Of a stretch of 64,000 nucleotides of DNA, positions 20,340-32,565 are shown one piece after another. Numbering within the stretch: position 1 is the first letter of the stretch; each line of letters begins with the position of its first letter. Location of the stretch: positions 41,003,825 through 41,067,824 of the forward strand of contig OY997591.1 in assembly GCA_963921825.1 (NCBI GenBank), given 5' to 3'. The position numbers and the translations under genes are program-made. This DNA comes from Erodium maritimum (lineage: Eukaryota; Streptophyta; Magnoliopsida; Geraniales; Geraniaceae). The notes under the pieces are model-generated. The model saw only the letters and a program-made list of their open reading frames with translations. It had not been told where the DNA came from and searched no databases.

Positions 20340-22360
20340 GAACATAACTCAAAAGTCATTCAGTTGCAGAGTTATATGGATCCACATATCCCCTTGCATC
20401 TAGTCCAACCAACAAGTTCTGGAGAAGTTCTTCAACCATCTTCTTCTGTTTGTCCATGGATATGATGACTTGGACCTCCCAAGTTGCTACCACCTTGAGA
20501 CTTCTTGTCAGATGTCTGGACATCTTCACAGATATGGGTGCCTTCGAAATGCTTCTTGTTGAAGGTAAGTAGAGCAAGTTTCTTTCCCTTTACATCATAA
20601 TCCCTATGCAGTTTGGGATGTAGGCTCAGTATACGTGTAGAAACCAGGGAAGAGAAACCAATTGGTAGGTTGGTAGCAAAAGATCTTGCATGACGAGTAA
20701 AATGGTCAATAACAAATGTACCAAAGTTCAAGGGTGTGGACATACCTATGGCATAGATAAGTCTTTCCAATTCAAGAGTGATGCTTGAACCATGTGAAGA
20801 AGGTACCCTGTTTTCTAATCCAATCTGGTAGAAGATGGAGTACACAAGAGTAAGCTCAAAAGAAGATAGCTTCCCTTTGACTGGCACAACTTATCAAGAT
20901 TTCTAGTGATTTCCTTTGCCATAGTGTGAAGAATTACAACTTTCTGCGGAACATGTATTTTAGGCATTCCTAGATAAGTATTTATGGCCTCTTCACTGAC
21001 AGTGACCTCCTTGCCTCGCACAACCACCTTATGGTAATCAGGATCTTCTAGATCATCAAACCCTAGAGCAAGATTTACAATAAAGTCCCTCACCAGATAT
21101 GGATAGAATAGACCAATGTCTATGGCAATTTTGAGCAGTTTGGCATCTTGTAAGACATTCATCACTTGCTTGATGCTTCGAGCTTCTTCAGAGGGTTGAT
21201 GTTGTGCTGATAAACATACCTCCATTTTCTAATGGCTCCTTCATGATGAAACGAGACATTATCTAGAGGAGCATCCGGTACTTCAGTTGGAGCTCTTTGA
21301 ACACTCACCAGCTTCTTCCAACGAAACTAAGACATTGTCACACCTTCTTTAAGGTCTTCTTCCTTAGAGGAAGACTCGTCAATGAGAGGCAAGGTAGGTT
21401 TAGCTTCTTTCTTTAAACCGGAGATATTAAGAGCTTTCTTTCTTGGGGCTTTCCTTTTCATACTGCTAATGGGACTAGCAAGTTCTTCCTCTACTAAAAA
21501 TTATGACTTGGGTCTCTTGGACTCTATTCTTGCAATGGGGGAGGCACTATTTCCCTTTCTCTTCCTTTTCTTTTTCTACATACTTGAGATCTACAGGATT
21601 GACTTCTCCTTCAGTTTGAGAACAACCTTCTTCTAGCTATCATACATCTCTTTGGACTATTCACAAACAAGGACTGAGACTTCCTCTCCAGCATCAGGTT
21701 TAACATATTTCTCAACATCTTTGAGACCTTCTTCTAACCTAGCAAATATAACTTCTAGACTAACATCTTTTTCCATAGATTTTAGAATATCTTCTATTAC
21801 ATCAGACACAGAATCTTCTATTCTAATTTCAGATTGGACTTCCTTCTCAACTCCCTTGAGGATTTCCACAAAGATTTCTTATACATTATCCTTTTCGACA
21901 ACCTTACATTTCTCTTTATCTTGAGTATTCACAATTTTCTTAGTAGATACATTTAAAGGAACAGCAATGACATTACAAGTGTTATCGTTTTTGTTAGAAG
22001 CTAACTTAGACTCCTTTAGACTTGACTGATATTTATTAGCCTCATCCTCAACTAGTTGTTCACAATGGTTTTTAGGGTTACCTTTCACTAGGTCTTGCGA
22101 ATGAGTAGAGAGAGACTTCTGGAAGAGCTTCAACGCTCTTAGATATTTGGTAAGCTTCTGGTTCAGACACAGGTTGCTCTTGAGAAGCATTCTTCCCCAA
22201 ATCAGCCTCTGATTTGGACTTGAGGATTTTTTTAGCGAGCTTGAAACTTCAGGGAAAGCTTTCTGAGCTTGAACTTCTTCAAGTCCTTCATTATGTAGAT
22301 GAGAGAGATGTAAGAAAATACAATGTTGTAGAGAAAAAATTCTTTAAGAATTTGAAGGAT
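20340..22360 (-). pseudogene. Sirevirus-like envelope-like ORF ('putative plant transposon protein' family)
   Basis: Read on the minus strand, the tract starts in low-complexity Lys/Glu/Ser-rich sequence (22190-21240). It then gives VPDAPLDNVSFHHEGAIRKW, IGLFYPYLVRDFIVNLALGF and VVVRGKEVTVSEEAINTYLG, and after a frameshift near 20900 KGKLSSFELTLVYSIFYQIG and LNFGTFVIDHFTRHARSF. This order (variable basic head, then the VRG...S...IN..LG core, then GKL...L) is that of the envelope-like ORF downstream of pol in SIRE1-type copia elements. It lies directly downstream of the copia RNase H on the same strand, as in Sireviruses. Several stops and at least one frameshift make it non-functional. The function of this protein is unknown; an envelope role is only a suggestion in the literature. 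Confidence 0.65.
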
Positions 22361-22639
22361 TTGGGAGCTAAAACCCTAAGAACTTGAATGAAAAGAGGTA
22401 AGTTTGAGGAACTTAAGTCCAAAATTTCCTTTTTCTCTAACTCCTTAAAATTGTTCCACTTCTTATCCCTTTTCTTCAGTATCATGATTACACAACATGC
22501 TCTACCACTAACATTCGATTTCGGACGCAGAACCACGATACTTGACTCCAGAAATTTCAGCCAATTCGTACATGTGTACTGACAAGAAATTAAGGAGAAA
22601 TTAATTGAATTCAAAACACATACCTCCCTTGTCAACCCA

Positions 22640-24582
22640 GACATCTTAATGTTCAATGGCACAAAATCCTAATACGGACCTCAACTTTTCAAATCGAGAA
22701 ACATCAAGGGCTTTTGTGAAGATGTCAGCCAATTGTCTTTCAGTACGGATATACTCAACTTGGATTGTTTTGTTCTCCACTAAATCCCTGATAAAATGAT
22801 GTCTGATGTCAATGTGCTTTGTCTTGTTGGGTTGAAATAGGTTCTTCGAGATGTTTATAGCACTGCATTGTCACAGAATAATGTCTTAACATCTTGACAA
22901 ACATCATACTTAGACAACATTTGTTTCATCCATAAACACTGAGTACAATTGCTTCCAACAACAATATATTCATATTCAGCAGTAGAAAGAGCAATGCAGT
23001 TTTTCTTTTTACTAAACCAAGAGCTTAGGTTGTTGCCAAAATAAAAACACCCACTAGAAGTGCTTCTTCTATCAGTAGCACTTCTAGCCCAACCAGCAAC
23101 ACAATATCAAACTAGTGTAGATGAAGTATCAAAAGTATACAATAGACCAAGATTAGTAGTACCTACTGTATACCTGATGATACGCTTGGCATGAGTAAGG
23201 AGGCTGCCTTTTTTATTTTCTTGATGTCTAGCACACACTCCCACAAAGTACGAGATTTTAGGACGATTGGCAATAAGATACAACAAGCTACCTATGATGC
23301 TCCTGTACAGACTTTGATCCACTAATTCTCCTTGTTCATCATTAGTGAGTTGCACATGAGTTGATGCATGAGTTTTTTTGTGAGATGTCTTTTCTAACCC
23401 AAAATTCTTTACTAGATTCTTGGCATATTTACTTTGAGAGAGAAAAAATCCATTCTCCCTTTGCTTTATTGGAAAATCCAGAAAGTAGCTTAATCTCCTA
23501 CTATGTTCATTTCAAACTCGGTCTGCATATATTTCACATAATGTTAAACCATCTTGTCTGACATCCCTCCAAACACGGTGTCATCTACATATATTTAGGC
23601 GGTCATAATGTTTATTCCGTCCTTCTTAATAAACAGAGTTATGTCGACTCCCCCTCGGACATAGCCATTATTCTCAAGGAACTGAGTTAACCTTTCATAC
23701 CAGGCGCATGGAGCTTGTTTGTGATCGTACAAGGCTTTATGAAGTTCTTAAACATGCTGAGGCGAATGGGGATCAATAAATCCTTTAGGTTGGGCTACAT
23801 ATACTTCTTCATTCGGATATCCATTCAAGAATGCACTCTTGACATCCATTTGATATAGTTTGAAATGAAGATAACGGACAATTTCTAGAAGTAATCTGAT
23901 TGCTTCAAGTCTGGCCACAATAGAAAATGTTTCTTCAAAGTCTACTCCTACTTAAGTATATCCTTGAACTACAAGACATGCCTTGTTTCTGATGACATTG
24001 CCATGCTCATGAGACATTTCCTTCAGAGTCGACAACCTCGTCTTCTGGATGAACACCTTAAGTAACATTTGTGCATGATGCATCTTGAGGAACATCTTTA
24101 CTCGTACCCGAGTTTGATATTTCAACAACTTCTTCATCATCTGCTCGGTTGTGGAACTCCCGAGTATCATTAGCCACCACATTAATGGATTCCATCATTG
24201 ATTAAGTGGACTTGTTGTACTCACAAATATTCTACCGTTTCTGGAGTATTCTGTAAAAATACCCTCATCGTTTTTAAGATCGAATTTCCTACGAGCATCC
24301 CTTTCAAATAAGATATAATAAACTGAACCAAAAATATGTAAGTACTTAACATTAGGCTTTCTCCCCTCCATAGTTCATAAAGAGTAGTGGTAGTACTTGG
24401 ATGGAGACTCACTCTATTGTGAATATGACATGTCGTGTTTAGTGCTTCTTCCTAAAAGTGTGTGGGGATGTCTTTGGCATGCATCATTAATCAGCCATTT
24501 CCTGTAAGGTAAGATTTTTCCTCTCCACAATCCCATTTTGTTGAGGAGTAATAGGTGAAGAAAATTCATGAGTGATTCCTTC
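22640..24582 (-). pseudogene. Sirevirus-like Ty1/copia pol remnant: integrase end, RT, RNase H
   Basis: From right to left: the integrase C-terminal part (TTTLYELWRGESLM near 24400), degenerate RT with the palm region lost in stops, RT end (LYRSIIGSLLYLIANRPKIS, then RIIRYTVGTTNLGLLY at 23107-23355), and RNase H (KKNCIALSTAEYEYIVVGSN at about 22990). Many stops and frameshifts. The 5' part (most of integrase, gag and LTR) is not in the window: at 24583 another copia LTR starts. The envelope-like ORF to the left continues the same element. Confidence 0.85.
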
Positions 24583-26700
24583 TGTTGGGTTTTAACAAAT
24601 GTAATGCAACGGAAAATTAAAATTTAATCTAAAACCCAAAAGTCGGATCCATGTAACTCGATTAACCGATAATAAAAACGAATATGAAACGGTTACCTTT
24701 TGTAGTTTCGGTGACTGGTTCGAGACGGGGACCTTTGATTAGAATCACTTCCGTACCTTTTGCGATCGAGACGTCTCCAACGGGATCCGCCCTCTATATG
24801 TATCCACACGAACAAGCCTCTAAAGAATGTGCTAACACTTATAGTTCTCAAAACACTTTTGAGAACTCTAATGTGAAATCAATATTTTGGTAGAATTATC
24901 AGTCACACACCTAAAACCAGAAAAATAAAGCTTTGTACTTCAAAACCTCTTTTTTTTTACTCACTGAAAAGAATCACACTCACTATTTCTATATTACCGT
25001 GTGAATTGGATTTTAAATAAAATAAAATAAACAAAACCAACCACTTCAAATATGTGAGTAGTGATTGCTATATTTAGGCAATATTTTAAAACCTTCTTGA
25101 ACGTGGTTTTAAAACCAAAGGATAATAACTTTTATCCTATTATTATAACTACCTAGTACTTGTAACATTTTAAAACAAAACAAAAAGAATAAATGACCTT
25201 TCAATTTTAGTTTTGACCGTGTACTAAAAACAAACTTTAAAATGTCCTTTTAAAGTTTAATTAATTTAGGAATAAAACCATGTACTAACTATTGCCGAGT
25301 TGTACCGTTCAAGAACTTGTTGCTGACTTTTTTATCGATCGGAAACTCACGGTTGACTTAGGTATTTACTAAAAAGTAACTTTTTCCGTTACAAACTAAC
25401 ATTTTCCGCTAGAGATGACAGAAAACGTTAGGAAAAGCTGCAAAAACTAACAAGTATACGGTTAGTTTTTGAGTTCAATAGTCATATTGTAGTTAGTTCT
25501 TGGAGTTTTTCCTAACTTTCTCTGTCATCTCTAACGGAAAATGTTAGTTTGTGTAATTACCTTAAGTCAGGAGTGCGTTTCTAATCGACAAATAAGTCAG
25601 CAACAAGTTCTTGAGATGTACAAGTCAGGGATAGTTAGTACCTGTAGTTTTTCCATTAATTTATCATTTAATGTAACATATCACATTAGATCTTAAATCT
25701 ACCAAAACAAAATTATTATTCTAAATATAACTATTATATTTAAATAATAATCTAGATAAAATATATTTGTTATATAAATATACTTTTACATTTTACTTGG
25801 GCTTTTAAAAGTCCAATTCATTTTGGGCTTGCTCTATGTGTGACCCTACAGGTTCATACAACGGTGGCAGTGGGCCTGAAATCCTCATTCCGTCCACATA
25901 TCATAATTGGTCTCTACCAAGACATTATGACTACCCAAATTTATATGAAGATCAACAATCCGATTCAACCTTTTACCGTTAATATCTTAACCCCTTTGTC
26001 ATTGATATCTGGATCGAATATAAGGCATATGATCGTCATCCTTATTTTATTCGATCGTTAGTTTCTTGATCTTAAGTAGACTGCAAGTGATAACTTATTA
26101 TCGATTCGCATGACCATGCATTTCCACAATCTCACTTATCAAGGGGCCCAAACGATATCTCTCATATTTACATGAGTGACAAATCCCTTATCAGTCGCTC
26201 ACATTTTTCACATAGACAATTATGTATTCAACAACAATCTTTATTGTTGCCCGGTTAAAGACAACGTTGAACTGCGTCAAGACACACAACCACCTATGTA
26301 AAAATCCATGACAACTATAAGGTCAAAGGACTAAAGTCATGTTACGGTACTGAGAAATACTCATGACAGTTCCTATGCAGTATTCTCACAGTGGGTCATC
26401 CAATACCATTTCCCTAAATGGCATCTATGATTTGACTTCATATCCAATATGAATGATCAGTAAAATGTGATCATCAGCCAACATCATACTAGTCTCAGTA
26501 TATCGGTAAGACCAGGGATCATTGGAATGATACTCTTTTTCTTCTAAGAGTTTTACTATCAAGTCACGTACTTGATGATCTTATAAAGAGTCGATTATTC
26601 ACGCCATTAACGTTTAACAAAATGATAATGAAAGTGTCAATATATTAATTAAATGATAATGTCATACACGAAAAGATTGGCCTAGGGCACAAAACTAACA
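24583..26700 (-). mobile_element. 3' LTR of a second Ty1/copia element
   Basis: On the minus strand it begins tgttagttttgtgcccta and ends aaacccaaca (TG...CA). It is directly preceded by a PPT at 26701-26715. It is inserted in the Sirevirus-like integrase; the base before it would be the target duplication ccttc, but the matching 5' end of the element is lost at 38.8 kb. It contains a MITE at 25269-25654. Without the MITE the LTR is about 1.73 kb, close to the solo LTR at 29314 (1.69 kb), whose ends and some internal phrases are similar. Confidence 0.85.
25269..25654. mobile_element. Mutator-type MITE with long terminal inverted repeats
   Basis: 386 bp flanked by a perfect 9-bp duplication attaattta (25260-25268 and 25655-25663). 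Ends ggaataaaaccatgtactaa and, reversed, ggaaaaactacaggtactaa. Inverted arms extend about 170-190 bp to blocks such as acaaactaacattttccgct on the left and its near complement on the right, leaving a short centre around 25450. A 9-bp duplication with long TIRs starting with G is typical of Mutator-like elements. No coding capacity, so it depended on a transposase from elsewhere. Confidence 0.85.
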
Positions 26701-26715
26701 GTCTCCCACTTGCAC
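26701..26715 (-). other. Polypurine tract of the copia element
   Basis: Minus-strand gtgcaagtgggagac lies directly upstream of the LTR, the usual copia PPT position. Confidence 0.85.
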
Positions 26716-28752
26716 TAGGTCCAATCTACATTACGAGTAATTCCCATATATCTAACATGACCCTCATGCTTAGGTTGTGGAAGAGCCTTAGTTAGAGGAT
26801 TAGCCACATTATCATTTGTTGGTACTTTGCATATCTTAAAGTTTCCTCTCTCTCTTGAATGAGATGGTAACGACTTAGGATGTGTATGGATTTCTGGTGC
26901 GATCTAAGCTCCTTGCCCTTTTCTATCGCCCCATAGTTATCACAATACATGTTTACCAGATCTGATATAATAGGAATGATTCCTAAGCCGGATCCAAACA
27001 GTTTCTTTAGCTGCATCCGATGCAACTAAATTCTCAACTTCTGTTGTAGAATTAACAATAGTATTCTGCTTCGAGCTTCTCAAGTTGAACGCACCTCCAT
27101 TCAAACAAAAACACATAACCAGACTATGATCTAAAATCATTTATGTTGGTCTGGAAACTAGCATATGTGTAACCCTTTACAGCTAGTTCACCTTTTTGAC
27201 CGACATACAGTATAAAGGAATCCTTAGTCCTTCTTAAGTACTTAAGGATCTTTTAATTGTTGCCCAGTGACATTCCCCTAGAACTGCCTGGTATCCGCTC
27301 GTTGCACTCAATGCATACGAGACAATGAGTCTAGTACACAACATCGCATATATGATAAATCCAATATCAGACGCATATGGGATCTTACTCATGCAGTCTC
27401 GCTCATCAAGTGTCATAGGACACTGAGTCTTGCTGAGACTAATGTCATGGGACATTGGCAAAACACTCTTTTAGAGTACTGCATACCAAACCTTGACAAC
27501 ACCCTGTCAACGTAAGTACTCTAACTTAGGCCCAGAAGCTTTGTACATCTATCTCTATAGATTTTGATACCTAATACATAGGTATCTTCGCCTAAGTCTT
27601 TCATAGAAAAAAAAATCCTTAACCATGCCTTAACTTCTTGTAGGATAGGGATGTCATTTTTAATGAGTAGTATGTGATCTACATACAAAACTTAAGAATA
27701 CGAGCGCGTTCCCACTAGCCTTCTAGTACATAGAAGGATCGTCTTTGTTCTTGATGAAGTCAAACTCTTTGACCGATTCATTAAATGAAGATTCCAACTC
27801 CGATGAGGCTGCTTCAATCCAAGAATGGATATCTGTAGTTTGCCAATGACCTCTTGGCTGGATGTGGGTTCATCTTGATCCACAATTATCATGTCATTGT
27901 TCTCCGAAGTGAGAAACTCGTATCTCATAGGGGCTTGATGTGTTCTATCAGACCTCCTTCGTTCTTGTGGTACAACTTCAGGTACTATATTCTCCAATTC
28001 ATATACTTAAGGACGATTTTAGGCACAATGCTACTTTGTGGGTCTGTAACTTCTCTAAGTTCAACAGTCCTCCCACTATTTACTTTGGAAATAAACTCTC
28101 TTTCCAAAAGGGCCTCATTCCAAGCAACAAACATTTTGTTCTCTATAGCGTTGTAGAAGTAATATCCTTTGGTTTCCTTAGGATATCCTACAAATATGCA
28201 CTTCTCTGATTTTGGGCTAACTTATTCGTCATCAGACGTTTCACATAAGTTACATATCCCCATATCTTTAGAAAAGATAAAGCAGGAACCTTTCCTCTCC
28301 ATATCTCACATGGTGTCTTATCTACTGCCTTTGATGGTACTTTGTTCAAGACGAATGTAGTAGTTTCCAGAGCATATCCCCAAAATGAGATTGGGAGATT
28401 AGTGTTGCTCATTATCGACCTAACTATATTCAATAGAGTTCGACGTCTTCGTTCAGAGAACCCATTCCATTGCGATGTTCCTGGAGGAGTTAGTTGAGAA
28501 ATGATCCCACAATCTTTCAGATGATCTACGAATTCTTACCTCAATTATTCACCACTTCGATCAGATCGTAGTGCCTTAATATTTTGGCCAAGTTGACTTT
28601 GTACTTCATTCTTGAAAATTTTGATTTTTCCAAAAATTTCAGATTTATGTTTCATTAGATAGACATAGTCATATCTGCTGAAACTATATATCAATATTAT
28701 GAAGTATCGAAATCCTCCTCTAGAAGTTGTACTTAAAGGACCACATACATTC
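26716..28752 (-). pseudogene. Ty1/copia pol, 3' part: integrase end, RT, RNase H
   Basis: From right to left: integrase C-terminal half (SFWGYALETTTFVLNKVPSK, then EIWRGKVPALSFLKIWGYV at 28433-28188), the linker with ERRRSDRTHQAPMRYEFLT (27997-27692), RT end (SKIPYASDIGFIIYAMLCTR at about 27400), and RNase H (SSKQNTIVNSTTEVENLVAS at 27080, then MYCDNYGAIEKGKELRSHQK at 26950). Stops and frameshifts throughout, and the RT catalytic part is badly eroded. The coding region is cut at 28752 by a Ty3 LTR and resumes at 34322. Confidence 0.88.
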
Positions 28753-29313
28753 TGTCACGCCCCAAATCCGGTTTTGATCGGACTCGAGACGTGAACCGGC
28801 GAAAAGACGGAAAGGCAGTTTTAAAGACAATTTAAATCCATAGAATACTCATAAACCAGTAAAAAGATAAAAGACTGGTCCTACACCCAAGTTCAAAACC
28901 AACATAAGTTAAATCCGAAAACAGGGGTACGTCTCTACATATGATAACTAACACCCGGACTCTCGCTAAGCTCCCAAGCCTCGAGACGTCCTCGAATCCA
29001 ACTCACGATCAAAACCTGTAGGAGCAGTAGAGAAGGGGATGAGCTTCTGCTCAGTAGGAAAAAGTAGTAAAGGAAATGAGCATTTCGCTCACCGCCACGG
29101 ATACCCGTCCGATTATGGCATACTAGTAAAGCAATAACAAAGCAATTTAAACCAAGTAACCCAATGACGACGCTTGAACCCAACCGGGAGCAGTCCGCGA
29201 ATCAAACTTGATATTGAACCATCACCCCGACACTTCTCCTCAACTATATACTTAGCACCCATCACCCAGATAATTCACACTGGAGCACAAACACGGTTAT
29301 ATCACGACTAACC

Positions 29314-31001
29314 TGTTAGTCTTAGTTCCCGTAGTTCAATCCTAAATGTCCAAATGTATATATCATCGTTAGCAATAAAATTAAAGCGGCTTTATATTAC
29401 TTTTGTGTTGGAGTAATATATCGATGTGTGCTCTGATCTATGCCCACCATGCGAATAGAACCGTAGATCGAGATAGATCACACTCGATGGGTCCCTAGTC
29501 AACAAAGCTCCACTAGAAGCGACTAGTATGAAAGATGGCTCTTTATGGCTTACGTTCTGTTAGTCATTGGAATGGGATTCCGGAGTCTGATCATAGATAT
29601 CATGTGGGACATGATATTGGACGACCCGCCCTGAATATGTGCCATAGATTAAGTCATGAACATATTCAGTGTTGTAGCTTGTCATGTATCCTTAGACCAA
29701 GGAGTCTTTGTGATCGCTATGTAGTCAACAACTGAGTTTGACCTGAGCCTAACGTTGTCCGTAACAGGGCTTCCATAACGGCCAGGATTGGCTTGGGGAC
29801 GGGCTACATGAGTGACACGAAAGACGGCTAAGGGATTTATCCCTCATACTAAGGTATGGGAAAGATATCGGTTCTCGGCCACTTGATCGAGAGTGACTGG
29901 AAGAATAGCATGGCCATGCACATGATACTGGGTATCATATCTTCAGTCATCTCACATATCAAGGAACGGTGATTGAGAATAATAAGGATGACGGCTCTAT
30001 GCCTTATCTCAATCAGGATATCGGAGATAAAAGGATAATGACAGGGACGACGGAAAGGTTAGAATCGACAGGGTCGATTCGTTATGTAGTGTCAGGCAAT
30101 ACTAAAGTCTCGTTAGTTGCCACTTAAATAGGATCAAGTAAAATGGGATTTTATGTTGATCTATTGACATGCATAAACCTAAGGGTCACACCGGAGGATG
30201 AAACTCATTGACACATTTATGGAGAATGGCCAAAAGGGAGTTGTCTCGGGACATGACCAAAACTGGGTTTTGGGTCATGTGCCCGTAAGTGAATAGGACT
30301 TTACGGATCGAGACAAGGCTTGGAGTCTTGGGATTGATCGCGTCGGATAATGTTGGACATTTCCGGTATGGAAGGCTTGGAGGCGATGAGCGAATCACGG
30401 GACCTCGTTGGAAATGGCCACGGGCCATGTTCCAAGAGGCCCATGAAAGGCCCATGCAACCAAGGCCCATGGAACTAATTAATCAAGTCTTGATTAATTA
30501 GTACTAAGTAAGCAAGACAAGGATTAAGGTGTTGGTGATTCACCACCTAACCCAATCTTGTCTTGCCATACTTTGTCCTATTTACACCTTACTTGACACC
30601 ATACTTGTCCCATGCCTTTAGTTGGACAAGTATGGGTTTTGTTATGTTTAAGTCATCTTTTTTCAACATAACAAACACAAGACAAGAATAGGAAACACAT
30701 TTTCTCTCCCTCTTCCATGGCCATTTCGGGTTTGGCTAGTTTCCACCTCCATGTTTGTGTTCTTGAGTCCTCAAAGAGAAGAACTACGTGGCTTTGATTC
30801 CCATGTGGATACGTAGGCGTCTTGGAGACTCAAGCCAATCATTCGTTAACCGGTGTTCTTGTTTTGGTAAGAACTAGTGCTGAATTTTTCTCTTGTGAAT
30901 CCATTCTTTGTTAGTTGTTTCATGGTTTTAATCGTCTCTTGGTTTTCATTGATTTTCCGCTGCGAGTTGGTTCATCTCCAACCCTACCTCGAGACCCAAC
31001 A
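29314..31001 (+). mobile_element. Ty1/copia-like solo LTR nested in the Ty3 LTR
   Basis: Starts tgttagtcttagttcccg, ends gagacccaaca, and is flanked by a perfect TAACC duplication (29309-29313 and 31002-31006). Orientation is inferred from the TGTTAGT...CCCAACA order, which matches the copia LTR at 24583-26700 read on the minus strand. No PBS or PPT is adjacent, which fits removal of the internal part by LTR-LTR recombination. Confidence 0.88.
30476..30575. repeat. Two adjacent hairpins in the copia solo LTR
   Basis: First, a palindrome with 12-bp arms (taattaatcaag and its complement) around a single t at about 30477-30501. Second, starting at about 30508, gcaagacaaggattaaggtg pairs imperfectly with aacccaatcttgtcttgc near 30565, with the turn in ttggtgattcaccacc. 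Confidence 0.75.
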
Positions 31002-31239
31002 TAACCACGCGTACGAACGCACACAGCAATGCCCTGAACCCAGGTATAAATGTATTCCATATCACAAAGGATCACATACCTGCTGCTCAATCTGGAACCT
31101 TAGCACCCAAATCACACAAGAAACACATAACAGGCATAAATAACCACAGTGAACCAAAACTAGTCAACACACACAGTAAAACATTAGCAAACATACACAC
31201 AGTAGGTATCCAATAATACGCCTGATCACACAGCACGGC

Positions 31240-31615
31240 TTAAACATATCATACCGAAACACTAAGCATCAGCCTAGATATCATCCCGGAATACTCGGTA
31301 TCGGGGTACAAATTATACCAAACATATCATACCAGAACACTCAGCATGGGTCTAGATATCCTCCCGTAGAACGGGGTACAAATCATACCAATCATATCAT
31401 ACCGGAACACTCAGCATCGGCCTAGATATCATCCCGGAACACTCAGCATCGGGGTACAAATCATACCAAACATATCATACTGGAACACTCAGCATCGGTC
31501 TAGATATCCTCCCGTAGCACGGGGTACAAATCATACTAATCATATCATACCAGAACACTCAGCATCGACCTAGATATCATCCCGGAACACTCAGCATCGG
31601 GGTACAAATCATACC
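31240..31615. repeat. Tandem repeats with ggaacactcagcatcggcct core
   Basis: Repeated phrases catatcataccggaacactc, agcatcggcctagatatcat and cccggaacactcagcatcgg alternate as a higher-order unit of roughly 75-130 bp, three to four copies. This is part of the Ty3 LTR. Confidence 0.8.
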
Positions 31616-31750
31616 ACCATATAATAAGGCAATAGTTCAACGATAACGGTACACAGTTACTCGACATAGCAGGTATCCAAAGCAACACCGGATCTTAGTC
31701 ACGGTTTACCGACCTTAGGTCGTTATCAATATATATATATATATATATAT

Positions 31751-32079
31751 AGGGTAGCTATCCAGTAAAAACCATCCTTATTGTGCAAACTACGAACCAA
31801 TCTAAGCCACAGGATGCGGTCAAAGTGACGTCAGTAGAGCGCGCGCGATGCTGACACGTGGCAGATTCGTGCGCGCCTCTGCCCGCGCGCGTGAGCGTGT
31901 TGACCACGCGCGCGCACGGTGCTAATAGTTTGGCGCGCACAGTGCTAATAGTTTAGCACAGTGCCAAACTATTAGCATTATGCGCGCCACGTGTCAGCAC
32001 TGTGCGCGCGCCCACGTGTCAGCACCTGGTGAGTTCGTAGTTTGCACAATAAGGGGTGGTTTGGATTTGATACCAAACC

Positions 32080-32080
<1 letters not shown>
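31751..32080. mobile_element. Foldback MITE in a TA microsatellite, copy 1
   Basis: About 330 bp from agggtagctatccagtaaaa to ttggatttgataccaaacct, with (TA)n on both sides (31729-31750 and 32081-32106). The TIRs pair through ccttattgtgcaaactacga. The core is rich in gcgcgc runs and carries TGACGTCA (31826-31833) and cacgtgg (31855-31861). No coding capacity. Flanking TA repeats suggest targeting of TA microsatellites, as described for the rice Micron family; relationship to it was not tested. Confidence 0.75.
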
Positions 32081-32106
<26 letters not shown>

Positions 32107-32113
<7 letters not shown>

Positions 32114-32565
32114 CTATGCAGTAAAAACCATCCTTATTGTGCAAACTACGAACCAATCTAAGCCACAGGATGCAGTCAAAGTGACGTCAGCAGAGCGCGC
32201 GTGATGCTGACACGTGGCCGCTTCGCGCGCGCCTCTGCCCGCGCGCGTGCGCGTGTTGACCACGCGCGCGCGCGGGTGCTGATAGTTTACAAGCACGGTG
32301 CTGATAGTTTAGCACAAATGCAAACTATCAGCATTGTGCGCAACTATCAGCACTATGCTACACAAACTATCAGTACTGTGCGCGCGCCCACGTGTCAGCA
32401 CCTGGTGAGTTCGTAGTTTGCACAATAAAGTGCGGTGTTTTATATATTTATTGTCCACGTGTCAGCATCTGGTGCGCTCTGCTGACATCACTTTGGGGGG
32501 ATCCTATGGCTCAGATTGGTTCGTAGTTTGCACAATAAGGGGGGGTTTGTACCTGATACCAACCC
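32107..32565. mobile_element. Foldback MITE in a TA microsatellite, copy 2
   Basis: About 459 bp, same left end as copy 1 (agggtagctatgcagtaaaa) and right end acctgataccaaccct. Inverted arms of about 110 bp can be followed from the ends through ttattgtgcaaactacgaac to ctgacacgtgg. An extra internal copy of gttcgtagtttgcacaataa at about 32410 suggests a partial duplication of the right end. It directly follows copy 1 across a shared TA run. Confidence 0.75.
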
